Origin: Nodosilinea sp. FACHB-141
GTDB lineage: Bacteria; Cyanobacteriota; Cyanobacteriia; Phormidesmidales; Phormidesmidaceae
Direction of reading: 5' to 3'
Length of the DNA: 64,000 bases
NCBI RefSeq assembly: GCF_014696135.1
Contig: NZ_JACJPP010000021.1
Location: 62,001 to 126,000, forward strand
In this document: one piece after another, positions 8,722 to 18,072 of the stretch
Position numbering within the stretch: position 1 is the first letter of the stretch
How the letters are laid out: each line of letters begins with the position of its first letter
The notes under the pieces: generated by a model
Told to the model about the DNA's origin: nothing
The model's database searches: none
Seen by the model: the letters and a program-made list of their open reading frames with translations, nothing else
Program-made: the position numbers and the translations under genes

Positions 8722-9264
8722 CTAAAACTGGATGCCGACGCCGCCCTGCACCGAGATAGCCATATTGTTACCTTGGCGGTAGGCATCGAAGGCAAAAATA
8801 GCGTTGCCAAAGGCGACTAAGTTGCTATTGGGAAACAGATGGTCAATTCCCGGCTGAACGACAAAAGCTGTCTTGTCACCCACAATAGAGGGGTCGTCGC
8901 CACCGCCGCCGACAAACGAGGCCCCGGCTCCCACATACACATCGGTATTCCAGCTCAGCGGCACGTCGTAGGAAACAGTGGGCACGAACGCAAAGTCACC
9001 GCCAAAAACAAAGCCCTGAGCCCGCAGCGAAACCGGATACTGCAACAGGCGATAGCGGCCCGAGATCACACCCTGTACACCGCCGCCCTGGCCGGTAGCT
9101 GCGTCGCTGGTTAAGCCTATGCCGGCCCCAATGCCGACATAGCTACCGTAGGCTACCTGGGCCTCGGCGGCCTCTGGAGCGATCGCCGCACCCGTAGCGG
9201 TAGCGGCCACTGCTAGCAGAGCAGCCCCTGCCGTACGCCCCATCCAACGCCCTAAGCTTTTCAT
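8722..9264 (-). CDS. Predicted secreted/outer-membrane beta-barrel protein
   Basis: About 180 residues starting at the ATG at 9264, chosen because GAGGAG lies seven bases upstream; an in-frame start at 9279 is less likely. A signal peptide with a hydrophobic alanine-rich core and AEAQ cleavage region covers roughly the first 35 residues. The mature part is built of alternating polar/hydrophobic strands rich in Gly and aromatic residues and ends in phenylalanine (GVGIQF), the classic outer-membrane barrel signature. It is short, consistent with about eight strands. No specific function is recognised. The gene stands alone. Confidence 0.7.
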   Translation of the reverse strand: MKSLGRWMGRTAGAALLAVAATATGAAIAPEAAEAQVAYGSYVGIGAGIGLTSDAATGQGGGVQGVISGRYRLLQYPVSLRAQGFVFGGDFAFVPTVSYDVPLSWNTDVYVGAGASFVGGGGDDPSIVGDKTAFVVQPGIDHLFPNSNLVAFGNAIFAFDAYRQGNNMAISVQGGVGIQF

Positions 9265-9279
9265 GGAGTTACTCCTCAA

Positions 9280-9763
9280 CCCTTCAAACGATTGTGTGTT
9301 GGCTGACTGTGCGGGCTTACCGATGCCGACCCGAACCCATGGCTGTAGGGCGATTTTGGCCCTTATACCCTTAGTCTGCCGATAAGCTTACTGCATGGTT
9401 CAGATTTCGACACACCGAATTTTCCCAGTCGGTAAGATTGTTGAGAAATCCGAGGCAGGGGCAGAGGTCTCGCTAGAGAAGCAGCACATCGACGAAAAAG
9501 GCGTGTCCATCTACCGCAAATGGCGTGTCTAAGCACCAAGTCTATATAGCTTAAGTGAAGGAACCAACGGGAGGACTCAGACTCAATGGCAGACGGGTAT
9601 TCTGAGGTTAACTAGCTGACAACTAACACTGCGATCGCTGTGATGAACGATTCCAAAGCCCTCTTTGACTACTGGCACAGCAAAGTACGCCTCAAAAATC
9701 TGAGCATTGTCTCTTCCCCTGGCCACGTTGAGACCCATCGCCTGCGCCACGATTGCACCAACT
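9280..9763. other. Divergent intergenic region
   Basis: This region separates the beta-barrel gene (minus) from the coiled-coil operon (plus). It contains a 45-codon frame at 9395-9532 listed separately. No terminator or clear promoter was recognised by eye. Confidence 0.35.
9395..9532 (+). CDS. Possible small protein, 45 residues
   Basis: An ATG frame of 45 codons encodes a charged peptide starting MVQISTHRIF and ending YRKWRV, with an acidic middle (EAGAEVSLE). The composition looks protein-like and the frame sits in a region otherwise empty. There is no Shine-Dalgarno sequence before the ATG and no family was recognised. It may be a real small gene, a remnant or chance. Confidence 0.25.
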   Translation: MVQISTHRIFPVGKIVEKSEAGAEVSLEKQHIDEKGVSIYRKWRV

Positions 9764-10384
9764 ATGATCAACCTCCGCGCCAGCCGCGAAGTCGCGCTGC
9801 TAGACGAGCTAGAACGCAGTCAGGTCATTGCCGTCATCAAATACCAGTGCACAGCCCAAGTGCTTCAACGGCGGGCAGGCTTTCTCAACAGCCATATTGC
9901 AGAACTTCAGAGCGAAGTTCAAGATCTCGCCCATACCAAGGGCAAGTTTCAAAAGATTATCCAAGCGCTGCAGGAAATCATCTTTGGTAAGGATCAAGAT
10001 ATTCAGGCGCTGCAAAACCGCATCTCTATTCTGGAGACAGAAAACGAGACCTTAAGAGCCGAAACAGAGCAGGCCAAAGCGTATAGCGAGCTTCTCCAAG
10101 AGTTTGAAACCCTCAAGAAAGAATTTGAGAAAGTCGCTAAGCGCAAGCAGGAACTTGCCAAAAACAATCAGAGTCTTGGCGGTCGAGTAAGCCATACTAA
10201 CCGCTTCCGGAACGAGCGCGACGCAGCGCGGGCAGCGGCAGAAGAGCTGCGCCAAAAGCTAGCTCAGGTTACAGACCATAACCAGCACCTCCACAGCGAA
10301 AACGAGGCGCTAAAGTCAGAACTATCTCAGCTCCGTCAGCAGACCAAGCTAGGCATTGTAGAAATTCGCCGCAATGGGAATTAA
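9764..10384 (+). CDS. Coiled-coil protein of unknown function
   Basis: About 206 residues from the ATG at 9764 (MINLRASREVALLDEL). A longer frame from 9707 exists, but its extra residues look like noncoding sequence. The N-terminal 45 residues are globular-looking; from about residue 50 to the end the sequence is heptad-rich and strongly charged (ISILETENETLRAETEQ, EEFETLKKEFEKV-type patterns), predicting a long dimeric coiled coil. There is no signal peptide or membrane segment. The stop overlaps the start of the next gene by 11 bases, so the two are translationally coupled and probably act together. Function is unknown; a filament or scaffold role is only a guess. Confidence 0.75.
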   Translation: MINLRASREVALLDELERSQVIAVIKYQCTAQVLQRRAGFLNSHIAELQSEVQDLAHTKGKFQKIIQALQEIIFGKDQDIQALQNRISILETENETLRAETEQAKAYSELLQEFETLKKEFEKVAKRKQELAKNNQSLGGRVSHTNRFRNERDAARAAAEELRQKLAQVTDHNQHLHSENEALKSELSQLRQQTKLGIVEIRRNGN

Positions 10385-10943
10385 TGATTTAAAGGCTAGA
10401 GCCTATGAGTTAGCCGGTGTGACTACTACCCGGCAGCTCAAAGCTAAATACGCGGCGATTGCTCAACTCAACCTCCGCCTTAAAGCCTCCTGGCAAGAGG
10501 CGAGCGCCGTTCTACAGACGAACCCAGTCAGCGATAGCACCCCAGCCAAAACCATCGCCGAGTTAAGAGCTGAGGTTTATACGCTGGCCCAGGTCTCCAC
10601 AACTCAGCAGCTCAAAACTAAGTACGAGCATTTAAGAGCACTTAACTTCAGCTTCAAAACGTCCTGGGAAAAGGCTCTCACCCTCTTGAGTGCCAACCAA
10701 CAGGACTTTCGAGCCTGGCTGGCCAACCCGCCCGAAGAGTACAAGGCCCTATTTGCCGAAATTGAAACAGTTTCCGATAGCTTTAACTCCAAGCTAGAGA
10801 AGGTCAAACAGTTGGGGCAAGAAGCTCGGGCGATGGCCATCAGCCTTGAACAGCTAGCCGAGGAATCCCAAGAGGAAGCAGAACAGCTGCGGCAAGAGGC
10901 CGAAACTGCCCACCAGATTGCTCAGCAGGCGAATCTCAACTAG
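10374..10943 (+). CDS. Helical protein with internal 45-residue duplication
   Basis: This 189-residue protein starts inside the end of the upstream coiled-coil gene. Residues about 4-48 and 64-107 are two copies of one module: each has a helix (DLKARAYELA / ELRAEVYTLA), then TTRQLKAKY / TTQQLKTKY, then a helix with LN and K-x-SW. The C-terminal third (about 130-189) is Glu/Gln/Ala-rich and coiled-coil. No known domain, signal peptide or membrane segment was recognised. Coupling to the neighbouring coiled-coil gene suggests the two proteins form one complex. The gene ends 13 bases from the convergent ppc gene. Confidence 0.75.
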   Translation: MGINDLKARAYELAGVTTTRQLKAKYAAIAQLNLRLKASWQEASAVLQTNPVSDSTPAKTIAELRAEVYTLAQVSTTQQLKTKYEHLRALNFSFKTSWEKALTLLSANQQDFRAWLANPPEEYKALFAEIETVSDSFNSKLEKVKQLGQEARAMAISLEQLAEESQEEAEQLRQEAETAHQIAQQANLN

Positions 10944-10956
10944 CTGAAACCCGTAA

Positions 10957-13900
10957 TCAGCCGGTATTGCGCATCCCTGCTGCGATGCCGTTGATGGTAA
11001 GCAGTGCGCCGCGCAGCAACTCGCCTTGGCTGTAGCGCGATCGAATCACCCCCGTCGCCGCCTGGTCTTTGTACTGGCGCAGGCGCTTCAACAGGGCCAC
11101 CTGCAAAAAGCCCAGAGGCACGATGGTGCCGTTGCGCAGGTAGACCGATCGCTGCAAATCGGGGTCACCATCGAGCAGCCGCTCGCAGTCGGTAATTCGC
11201 AGCACCATGTCACGGGTCAAGTAAAACTCTTGAGAAATGGTGCTAAACAGATCCAAAAACCGCTCTTTGTCTTCGGGGGTGGTGAGTTCGCGCACGTAGT
11301 GCTCAGCAATTTGCAGATCGACCTTAGCCAGAGTCATCTCCACCTTGGAGATCACCATCTTGAAGAAAGGCCACTTGCTGTAGAAGTAGCGCAGCACCTT
11401 GAGGTGTTCTTCAGGCGCTTCGTCCACAAACTCTTGCAAAGCCGTGCCCACCCCGTACCAGGAGGGCAGCAAAAACCGGGCCTGGGTCCAGCTAAACACC
11501 CAGGGAATCGCCCGCAGACTACCGAGGTCTTTCTTACCTCCCCGGCGCGAGGGGCGCGAGCTGATCTGGAGCTGGCTAATTTCCTGAATGGGAGTGACTT
11601 GGTGGAAGAAGTTGACCAGATCGGGCTGTTCGTAGATCAGCTGACGGTAGTGGCTGCGGGAGCGAGTGGCCAGCTCCTCCATGGTCTCGTTCCAGGGCTG
11701 AATGTCGTCGACACTGTTACTCAGCAGGCTGGCCTGAATGACGGCAGTGGTCACCGTCTCCAGGTTGTAGAGAGCCAGGTCAGAGAGGTTGTACTTAGAA
11801 GCCAGCACCTCTCCCTGCTCGGTGATTTTGATGCGGCCTTTGATGCTGCGGCCCGGCTGGGCCAAAATCGCCTCGTAGGCCGGGCCGCCGCCGCGCCCTA
11901 CCGAGCCGCCGCGTCCGTGGAAGATCCGCAGGGAAACGCCGTAGCGATCGGCGGTGGTCTGAAGCGCCTGCTGAGCCTTGTGGATTTCCCAGTTGCTGCT
12001 GAGAAAGCCGGAGTCCTTGTTGCTGTCGGAGTAGCCCAGCATCACCTCTTGCAGGGGCACGGCTCGGGGCGTGGCCACGCTGCCGGGGCCTTCGTTGGCG
12101 GGCTGCTTGGCTTGGCCTTCTAGCAGGTTGCGATACAGGGGCAACTGAAACAGCTCCTCCATGACCGCTGGGGCGCGCTGGAGGTCTTCGACGGTCTCAA
12201 ATAGGGGCACCGGCTGCAGGCTGCTCAGCTCGGCGCTGGGGTCGTAGAGACCCGCCTCCTTGGCCAACAGCAGCACCTCCAGCAGGTCGCTGACGGTGTG
12301 GCTCATGCTGATCACATAGCTGCCGCAGATGTCAGGGCCAAACTCCTGGTGGAGCTGGCGCACCATGTGCAGAGTAGCGATGGTCTCGCGGGTTTTGGCG
12401 GAGAAGGGCAGCTCGCGGGGGGTGAGGGGGCGGCGGGTGGTGAGTTCGCTGACCAGCCAGGCAATTTTGTCGGCCTCGGGCAGCTCGCTATAGGGCTGGG
12501 GCAAAACTTGCAGGTACTCGGCGATCTCGTCGAGGGCGTCGGAGTGGCGGGTGCTCTCTTGCCGCAGGTCAAGCTGGGCCAGGTTAAAACCAAAGATTTC
12601 GACCTGGCAGATCAGGGTGTTGAGGTCTTGGCAGTTGAGGCCGGTGGCTTCTAAGTTGCGCTGAATCAGCCGCAGCTCGGCTAGAAACTCGTGGCCATAG
12701 CGGTAGATGGGCAAGCCGCTGGGGTCGTTGGAGTGGTCGGCAAAGGGGTCACTTTGATAGAGGCGCTGGCTGCGATCGCAGGTGTTCTTGAGCCGCTGCT
12801 TGATATAGGCCAGCTTGAGGCGGTAGGGTTCTTGACGGTAGCGAATGGCCAGCTCGTCATAGATGTCGGCCATTTTGACCTGGTCTTGCTCCAGCGATTC
12901 GAGCAGCTCGGGCAAAACCTCGCTCCAGTGGAGGGAAAGGCTAAGCAACTCGACCAGGCGATCGATAGATGCCATGTACTTGTTGAGCACCAGGTTGCGC
13001 TGGTAGCAGGCGGTCTTCCAAGTGACCTCGGGGGTAACGGAGGGGTTGCCGTCGCGATCGGCCCCTACCCAGGAGCCAAACCGGCAAAAGCGGTGGCGGG
13101 GAGGGTCAAGTTCGGGGAAGGTGGTGGCGATCGCCCGCTCAAACCGCTGATATAGCTGGGGCAGGGCATCAAACAGCACCACGTTGAAGTAGTGCAGGGT
13201 ATAGTCAACTTCGTCGAGCACCGAGGGCTTAAACTGGTGCAGCTCGTCGGTGCGCCACCAGAGGCGAATTTCTTCGGTGAGCTGTTCTTTGAGTTCCTCG
13301 ATCTCCCAAGAGGAAGCCAGGCCTAGGGTTTGGGCGCTCTCTTCAGCCTGATCCATCTGGCGCAAAATACTGGCGATCCGCCGCTGCTTGTCACGGATAG
13401 TGTGGCGCACAATTTCGGTGGGGTGGGCGGTAAACACCAGCCGCACGTCAAGCTGATCGATCAAGTTTTGGATTACCTGGGGCGGCACGTTCAGCCGCTT
13501 GAGGGTAGGGAATAGCCAGTGGAAGGTACCTGCCTCTTTGCGGCTGCTGGGGGGGTCGGCAATGCTGCGGGTCAGCAGGTCAGCCTGGAAGAGGTTGCTC
13601 GACTCGCTGTCGCTGCTGCTATTGCCAAAAATCGATTGGCCGATGCGCTGAGCCAGCTCCGAGGTTTCGTAGGCGGCCCGGTACTGCTGCTGCTGATCGC
13701 GCTGCTCGTAGTGCTGTTCGACGATGTTAATCAGCTGAAAGTAGAGGGCAAAGGCCCGCGAAGCCCGAATGGCGTCTTCGAGGTCAAGAGCTTCGACCAC
13801 GTCGACCACGGCTTTAACCCGAGCCTCAGCGGCGGTGGGGGCCTGCCCATCAGGGGAGCACATGCGCCGCAGCTGCTGGAGCAGTTTTAGGAGTTCAGGG

Positions 13901-14070
13901 CCACAGGCGTGCTCCAAGACGTTTTCCCACAGGTCTTCGACCACGCGCAGCCGGTGGCGCAGCAGCAAATCTTGCCACGAGGACTGATCATCCACCGCTG
14001 CGGGCAGGCTAGCCGGGTCAGTCTGAGCTGCGGGCCGGGCATCCCCGGAGGAGTGGAGCGTTGAACTCAT
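10957..14070 (-). CDS. ppc: Phosphoenolpyruvate carboxylase
   Basis: This 1037-residue enzyme adds bicarbonate to phosphoenolpyruvate to give oxaloacetate, the anaplerotic entry into the cyanobacterial TCA pathway. Catalytic His216 lies in VFTAHPTE, and the second signature [11 protein letters not shown], the glycine loop [14 protein letters not shown] and the C-terminal MRNTG, needed for effector response and activity in this family, are all present. Length is typical of cyanobacterial PEPC. The plant-type N-terminal phosphorylation serine motif is absent, as expected. The first 40 residues are low-complexity, and a later in-frame start cannot be excluded. Confidence 0.98.
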   Translation of the reverse strand: MSSTLHSSGDARPAAQTDPASLPAAVDDQSSWQDLLLRHRLRVVEDLWENVLEHACGPELLKLLQQLRRMCSPDGQAPTAAEARVKAVVDVVEALDLEDAIRASRAFALYFQLINIVEQHYEQRDQQQQYRAAYETSELAQRIGQSIFGNSSSDSESSNLFQADLLTRSIADPPSSRKEAGTFHWLFPTLKRLNVPPQVIQNLIDQLDVRLVFTAHPTEIVRHTIRDKQRRIASILRQMDQAEESAQTLGLASSWEIEELKEQLTEEIRLWWRTDELHQFKPSVLDEVDYTLHYFNVVLFDALPQLYQRFERAIATTFPELDPPRHRFCRFGSWVGADRDGNPSVTPEVTWKTACYQRNLVLNKYMASIDRLVELLSLSLHWSEVLPELLESLEQDQVKMADIYDELAIRYRQEPYRLKLAYIKQRLKNTCDRSQRLYQSDPFADHSNDPSGLPIYRYGHEFLAELRLIQRNLEATGLNCQDLNTLICQVEIFGFNLAQLDLRQESTRHSDALDEIAEYLQVLPQPYSELPEADKIAWLVSELTTRRPLTPRELPFSAKTRETIATLHMVRQLHQEFGPDICGSYVISMSHTVSDLLEVLLLAKEAGLYDPSAELSSLQPVPLFETVEDLQRAPAVMEELFQLPLYRNLLEGQAKQPANEGPGSVATPRAVPLQEVMLGYSDSNKDSGFLSSNWEIHKAQQALQTTADRYGVSLRIFHGRGGSVGRGGGPAYEAILAQPGRSIKGRIKITEQGEVLASKYNLSDLALYNLETVTTAVIQASLLSNSVDDIQPWNETMEELATRSRSHYRQLIYEQPDLVNFFHQVTPIQEISQLQISSRPSRRGGKKDLGSLRAIPWVFSWTQARFLLPSWYGVGTALQEFVDEAPEEHLKVLRYFYSKWPFFKMVISKVEMTLAKVDLQIAEHYVRELTTPEDKERFLDLFSTISQEFYLTRDMVLRITDCERLLDGDPDLQRSVYLRNGTIVPLGFLQVALLKRLRQYKDQAATGVIRSRYSQGELLRGALLTINGIAAGMRNTG

Positions 14071-14249
14071 GGGTATGACAGCAGAGAGAACGGGGATATC
14101 GCAAAGATTCTATAGGATTACCCTGACCGGAAGAAGTTTGTCCAGATGAACAAATTGAAATCGTTACAGCGTTATCAGCGCTTATCAAAGCTGTCAGATC
14201 CTTCTCTGGCAAAGGTTTTCGAGAAAGCAAAAACCCTGTCAAAACAGAC

Positions 14250-14483
14250 CTAACTCTCCGATGCCGGGGTTGCGATATCGGGTGCACCTAGCGGCATTTT
14301 TAAGTTGGGCAAGCGATCGCCTGCGAAGAGCTGCTCGCTGACTAGACCCAGCTGGGTCAGCCCATCGGCCAGGGCACGGGTCACCAAAATACCGAGCAGC
14401 ACCGGGGGCACCAACAGACCCACCGCCACCTCAGCAGACTGGCGGTTAACCGGGGCAGAATCAGAACGGCGCGACGAGGTCAT
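14250..14483 (-). CDS. Small predicted membrane protein
   Basis: 77 residues beginning MTSSRRSDSAP; the upstream extension in the same frame looks noncoding, so the ATG at 14483 is preferred. One hydrophobic segment, VAVGLLVPPVLLGILVTRAL (about residues 17-36), should span the membrane, followed by a soluble tail of about 40 residues. Family not recognised. It lies upstream of ppc on the same strand, separated by about 180 bases, and could share its promoter region. Confidence 0.5.
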   Translation of the reverse strand: MTSSRRSDSAPVNRQSAEVAVGLLVPPVLLGILVTRALADGLTQLGLVSEQLFAGDRLPNLKMPLGAPDIATPASES

Positions 14484-14889
14484 AGGATAATCACAAGTTG
14501 GGGCACAAATGGAGGAAAATCTAGGGTCAAGGCCGCCGCTGAAAGCTCCGTTAGAGGGGTCTCGGGGAGCGATCGCCCAAGCGTACCGTCGGCGCAATTG
14601 ATCACTAATATATTAGACAAGGGGCCTTACGCTTGACTAGGCAGCCTTGGCCAGGGCGTCCCTGTCATCCCCCCCATTGTTGAGCCAGGTTGTTGAGCAG
14701 GTAGGATGGGGCAAGTAGGATGGGGTCAATGGCTGAGCACCCCTGGGCTGACCCAGTTTTGAAATTGCCCCAAAAGAAATCGGCTGATTGGCGCTGGAGT
14801 TGGTATAAATTAAACCGACTGCGCCACGGCCAGGCGCTGTCTCACAATTCGGGAGTGTGGCCCTAGCCTAGCCGTTACCCTGACCCCCT
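14484..14889. other. Intergenic region with tandem duplications
   Basis: This region holds the divergent promoters of the small membrane protein and the SGNH/MBOAT pair. Two adjacent short duplications are visible: TTGTTGAGC twice at 14677-14699 and GTAGGATGGGG twice at 14701-14725. A TATAAAT-like element lies near 14804, but no matching -35 box at normal spacing was found. Confidence 0.4.
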
Positions 14890-17800
14890 ATGCCTGTGTC
14901 TTTATCCAACCCCACCCTTAGCCCCAACTCACCAACAGCCACCGTGTTGGGCTGGCTGAAGCAGGCCATGGGGTTGCCCACGGCGGAGCTGCACATCAAG
15001 CTGCGGGGCAACATTCTCCACGTGCTCTGCGAGACCCCAGCGGCGCTAGATCAGTCGGCGGTGCTGCTCAAGCTGGTGCGATCGCTGATCGAAGGCGGCG
15101 ACGACCTGGTGCGCCAGCACTACCCCCAGGTGTATCAGCTCTACGTCTACAGTCGGCTAGAGGGCAACCCTACCCCTGAATGGACGGCCCCCATCTATCT
15201 CAACCGGCTGGAGCGTCACCTGGCCCAGCTGGTGCTCGAAAACCAGGATGAGGCCGATATCAAGGCCACCCACTCGCTGCTGGAGAAATATAACCAGGGC
15301 CAGTCAGCCCGAGGGGTTGAGGGCGGCAGCGGGGCGATCGTACTGTCGAACCTGAGTCTGGCCCGCAAGGGCGATCCCGAGGCAATCGCCTGGTACCTGA
15401 GCGAGACCCTCAGCAGCCTTGACGTTGGGGTGTGGGTCAGCATTAAGGCCATACCCGGCACCGCCCACCTGCACCGGATGGCGATTCCCGTTGGGCTAGC
15501 GTCGCGGATCGCCGGCGATGATGGCGAAGCCACGGCAGACGACCCAGCGGGCACCGACACAACCATCTCTCGGCTGTGGATTCTCTGCGAGGCTACCTAC
15601 AGCCCCGACCCCTCGCTGATTGCCCGCCCCACGGCAGAACGGCTACGGCAGCTTCAGCTCACCCAGTTTAAGGATGCGGTGCTGCTGCTCCAGGTGCGGG
15701 GCGAAACCAAGCCCGACTGGAGCCTGCGCATTGACCTCACCCCGCCCGAGGAAATGCTGCGGGAGTGGGGCCGCTGGGGCGATACCGATGCGATCGCCCG
15801 CCTGCTCTCGGCAGCGGTGGCCAGCTGGCACTTGGGCGTCACCGCCGAGTTGACCAACGGCACCCTGCACCTGATCTGCTCACCCCAGAGCGGCGACCAC
15901 GATACCCAGCAGGCCGAGGGGCTAGCCGCCCAGGAGGCCGTGCTCGAAGCCCTGACGACACCCCTCAACGACCTCGCCCCCCAGGGCATTCCCCGGGCCG
16001 TGATCTACGGCCAAGCCGGGGCCAACGCTACCCCCGCCTGGGTGCAGTACCTCGACCTGCCCGCCGCCGAGCACAGTGCCCTAGCCGACACCCCCGAGTA
16101 CCTAGGCCAGACCGGCGACCTGCCCGCGATCGCCTTCCTGCTCACCCGGCTGCTCAACCCCAGCCTCGACGACCGCCTGGCCACGGGCGGCCAGCGGGTG
16201 CAGCTGCTGCGCCGCGACGGGCTGCTGCACGTCATGGTCGATGGCCCGGTGGCCCCCCGCCGCCGTTTAGTGGCCCCGCCCATCAACGACTATTTGCACT
16301 CCCTCAGCCCCATGGGCATTGAAGGAGTGAGGATCTACGGCAGGCGATCGGGGCAGTCGCAGCCCGCCTGGACCTTCGGCCAAGATTTTTTGGCTCGCCG
16401 CCGCCTGGTGCCCGAGGCCACCCCAGAGTTCACCGCCTCTGACTCCTACGTCAACGAGCTGCTGGTGCGGCCCGACGGCCCCGTCACTGCCGCCGAAATT
16501 GAAGCCGAGTTAGAGGAGGACGTTGCCCTCAGCCAGTGGGTGCAAGACGTATTGGCCCAGGGCCGCCACCTGCTGCTGCGATCGCAGCTGCTGACCAGCG
16601 CTACCCCCGACCTGGGCGACGGTGTCGAGAGCCTAGACAACCTGGGCCGCTCCGACGGGTTCAAAATTGCTGTCGTGTGGGCCGCAGTAGGCGTCCTCGT
16701 CGCCCTTCAGGTGGATTGGCTGCTGGGGCAGATTATCACCCCGCCGAGCCAGCAGGCCAAGGCTGAAGACATTGCCCCCCCTCCAACCGAGGCTCCTCTA
16801 GCCAGCGACCCATTGGCGGAAGATCTGGCAGAGCTTGACTGGCCCGGTTCCCAAAGCAGCGACAACGGCTGGGGCGAAGGTGGCTTTACCAGCGATTCAA
16901 ACGGCGATACCGCTGGGGCACAATCCCTCGACACCAGCCCTAGTCAGCCCATCGTCGCCATCAATGACCTGGTCGAGCAGGCGTCGTTCTCCAGCTTTAA
17001 CAGCGACCAGATGAACGAGAAGCTAGCGCTTTACTACCAGCGCCTAGAGCAGTCTGGCCCTCCCGATGTGATGATCGTGGGTAGCTCCCGCGCCCTGCGG
17101 GGGGTTGACCCCGTGGCCCTGCGCCAGGAGCTAGCTACCATCGGCTACGACAATGTCAGCATCTTCAACTTCGGCATTAACGGGGCCACCGCCCAGGTGG
17201 TTGACCTGGTGATTCGCCAGGTGCTGGAGCCCGACCAGCTGCCCCAGCTAATTATTTGGGCCGACGGGGCGCGGGCCTTTAACAGCGGCCGAGTCGATGC
17301 CACCTATAACGCCATTGCGGCCTCCCCCGGCTACCGCGAGGTGGCCAACCGCCGCGCCGAAGAGCTGGAGGCCGTCGCCACCCCCGGCGACCCCACGACC
17401 CCGGGTAGCCCCGAAACTTCAACCGGGTCGTTGCCCAAGAGCTACGCCGCCATGGATGAGTGGCTCAGCGGTCGACTGGCCACGGTCTCGGCGGTGTATG
17501 CCGATCGCGATCGCCTCAAGGGTTGGTTTCAGCAGCAGCTGATGGTTGCCACCCCTACCCCCACCGGTTCCAGTGAAGAGGGCCTCGACGCCGCCATGCC
17601 CGAGGGCAGCACCATCGACTTCGATGGCTTTTTGGCCCTCTCGGTGCGGTTTAACCCGGCCACCTACTACCAAGATTTTGCTCGAGTTTCCGGTCGCTAC
17701 GACGGCGACTACGACAGCTTTCGCCTAGAGGGCCAACAGGTGGAGGCCTTCGCCAATCTGCTCAGCTTTACCCAAGAGCAGGACATTCCCATCGTGTTCA

Positions 17801-18072
17801 TCAATACCCCGCTCACCGATGAATACCTTGACGACTACCGGCGAGATGCTGAGGCCGAGTTCTTGCAGCACATGCTCAAGCTCTCCACCACCGAGACCGG
17901 GTTTCTCTTTCGCGACTTTGCCCAGCTCTGGCCCGATCGCTACGACTACTTCTCAGACCCCAGCCACCTGAACCGCTACGGCGCCTATCAGGTCTCTAGC
18001 CAGCTGGGGCAAGACCCGCTAATTGCCTGGCCCCGCCCCGCCACTCCCCCTGCTCCCCCCGCTCTACCATGA
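14890..18072 (+). CDS. Repeat-TM-SGNH protein, partner of MBOAT acyltransferase
   Basis: This 1060-residue protein has an unusual layout. Residues 15-105, 153-285, 297-391 and 409-495 are diverged copies of one module (pattern: D-x-x-AIA-x-LL, a strand, LH-x-x-x, then VRIYGR-x-x-GQ-x-x-PAW). A transmembrane helix follows at about 591-613, then an acidic Ser/Gly/Asp linker (620-690). The C-terminal part (about 725-1040) is an SGNH-type domain with GSSRALRG (Ser732), FNFGINGATAQ (759-769) and DPSHLNRYG (Asp1023, His1026), resembling cyanobacterial DUF1574 proteins. Its stop overlaps the MBOAT start (ATGA), so the pair is translationally coupled. Inference: repeats on the cytoplasmic side and SGNH domain outside, transferring or removing acyl groups on an envelope polysaccharide. 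Confidence 0.8.
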   Translation: MPVSLSNPTLSPNSPTATVLGWLKQAMGLPTAELHIKLRGNILHVLCETPAALDQSAVLLKLVRSLIEGGDDLVRQHYPQVYQLYVYSRLEGNPTPEWTAPIYLNRLERHLAQLVLENQDEADIKATHSLLEKYNQGQSARGVEGGSGAIVLSNLSLARKGDPEAIAWYLSETLSSLDVGVWVSIKAIPGTAHLHRMAIPVGLASRIAGDDGEATADDPAGTDTTISRLWILCEATYSPDPSLIARPTAERLRQLQLTQFKDAVLLLQVRGETKPDWSLRIDLTPPEEMLREWGRWGDTDAIARLLSAAVASWHLGVTAELTNGTLHLICSPQSGDHDTQQAEGLAAQEAVLEALTTPLNDLAPQGIPRAVIYGQAGANATPAWVQYLDLPAAEHSALADTPEYLGQTGDLPAIAFLLTRLLNPSLDDRLATGGQRVQLLRRDGLLHVMVDGPVAPRRRLVAPPINDYLHSLSPMGIEGVRIYGRRSGQSQPAWTFGQDFLARRRLVPEATPEFTASDSYVNELLVRPDGPVTAAEIEAELEEDVALSQWVQDVLAQGRHLLLRSQLLTSATPDLGDGVESLDNLGRSDGFKIAVVWAAVGVLVALQVDWLLGQIITPPSQQAKAEDIAPPPTEAPLASDPLAEDLAELDWPGSQSSDNGWGEGGFTSDSNGDTAGAQSLDTSPSQPIVAINDLVEQASFSSFNSDQMNEKLALYYQRLEQSGPPDVMIVGSSRALRGVDPVALRQELATIGYDNVSIFNFGINGATAQVVDLVIRQVLEPDQLPQLIIWADGARAFNSGRVDATYNAIAASPGYREVANRRAEELEAVATPGDPTTPGSPETSTGSLPKSYAAMDEWLSGRLATVSAVYADRDRLKGWFQQQLMVATPTPTGSSEEGLDAAMPEGSTIDFDGFLALSVRFNPATYYQDFARVSGRYDGDYDSFRLEGQQVEAFANLLSFTQEQDIPIVFINTPLTDEYLDDYRRDAEAEFLQHMLKLSTTETGFLFRDFAQLWPDRYDYFSDPSHLNRYGAYQVSSQLGQDPLIAWPRPATPPAPPALP

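Noticed and set aside
11026-12123. 365-codon plus-strand frame opposite ppc
   Set aside because: Shadow of the ppc coding sequence, caused by GC-rich codon bias; the product has no family features.
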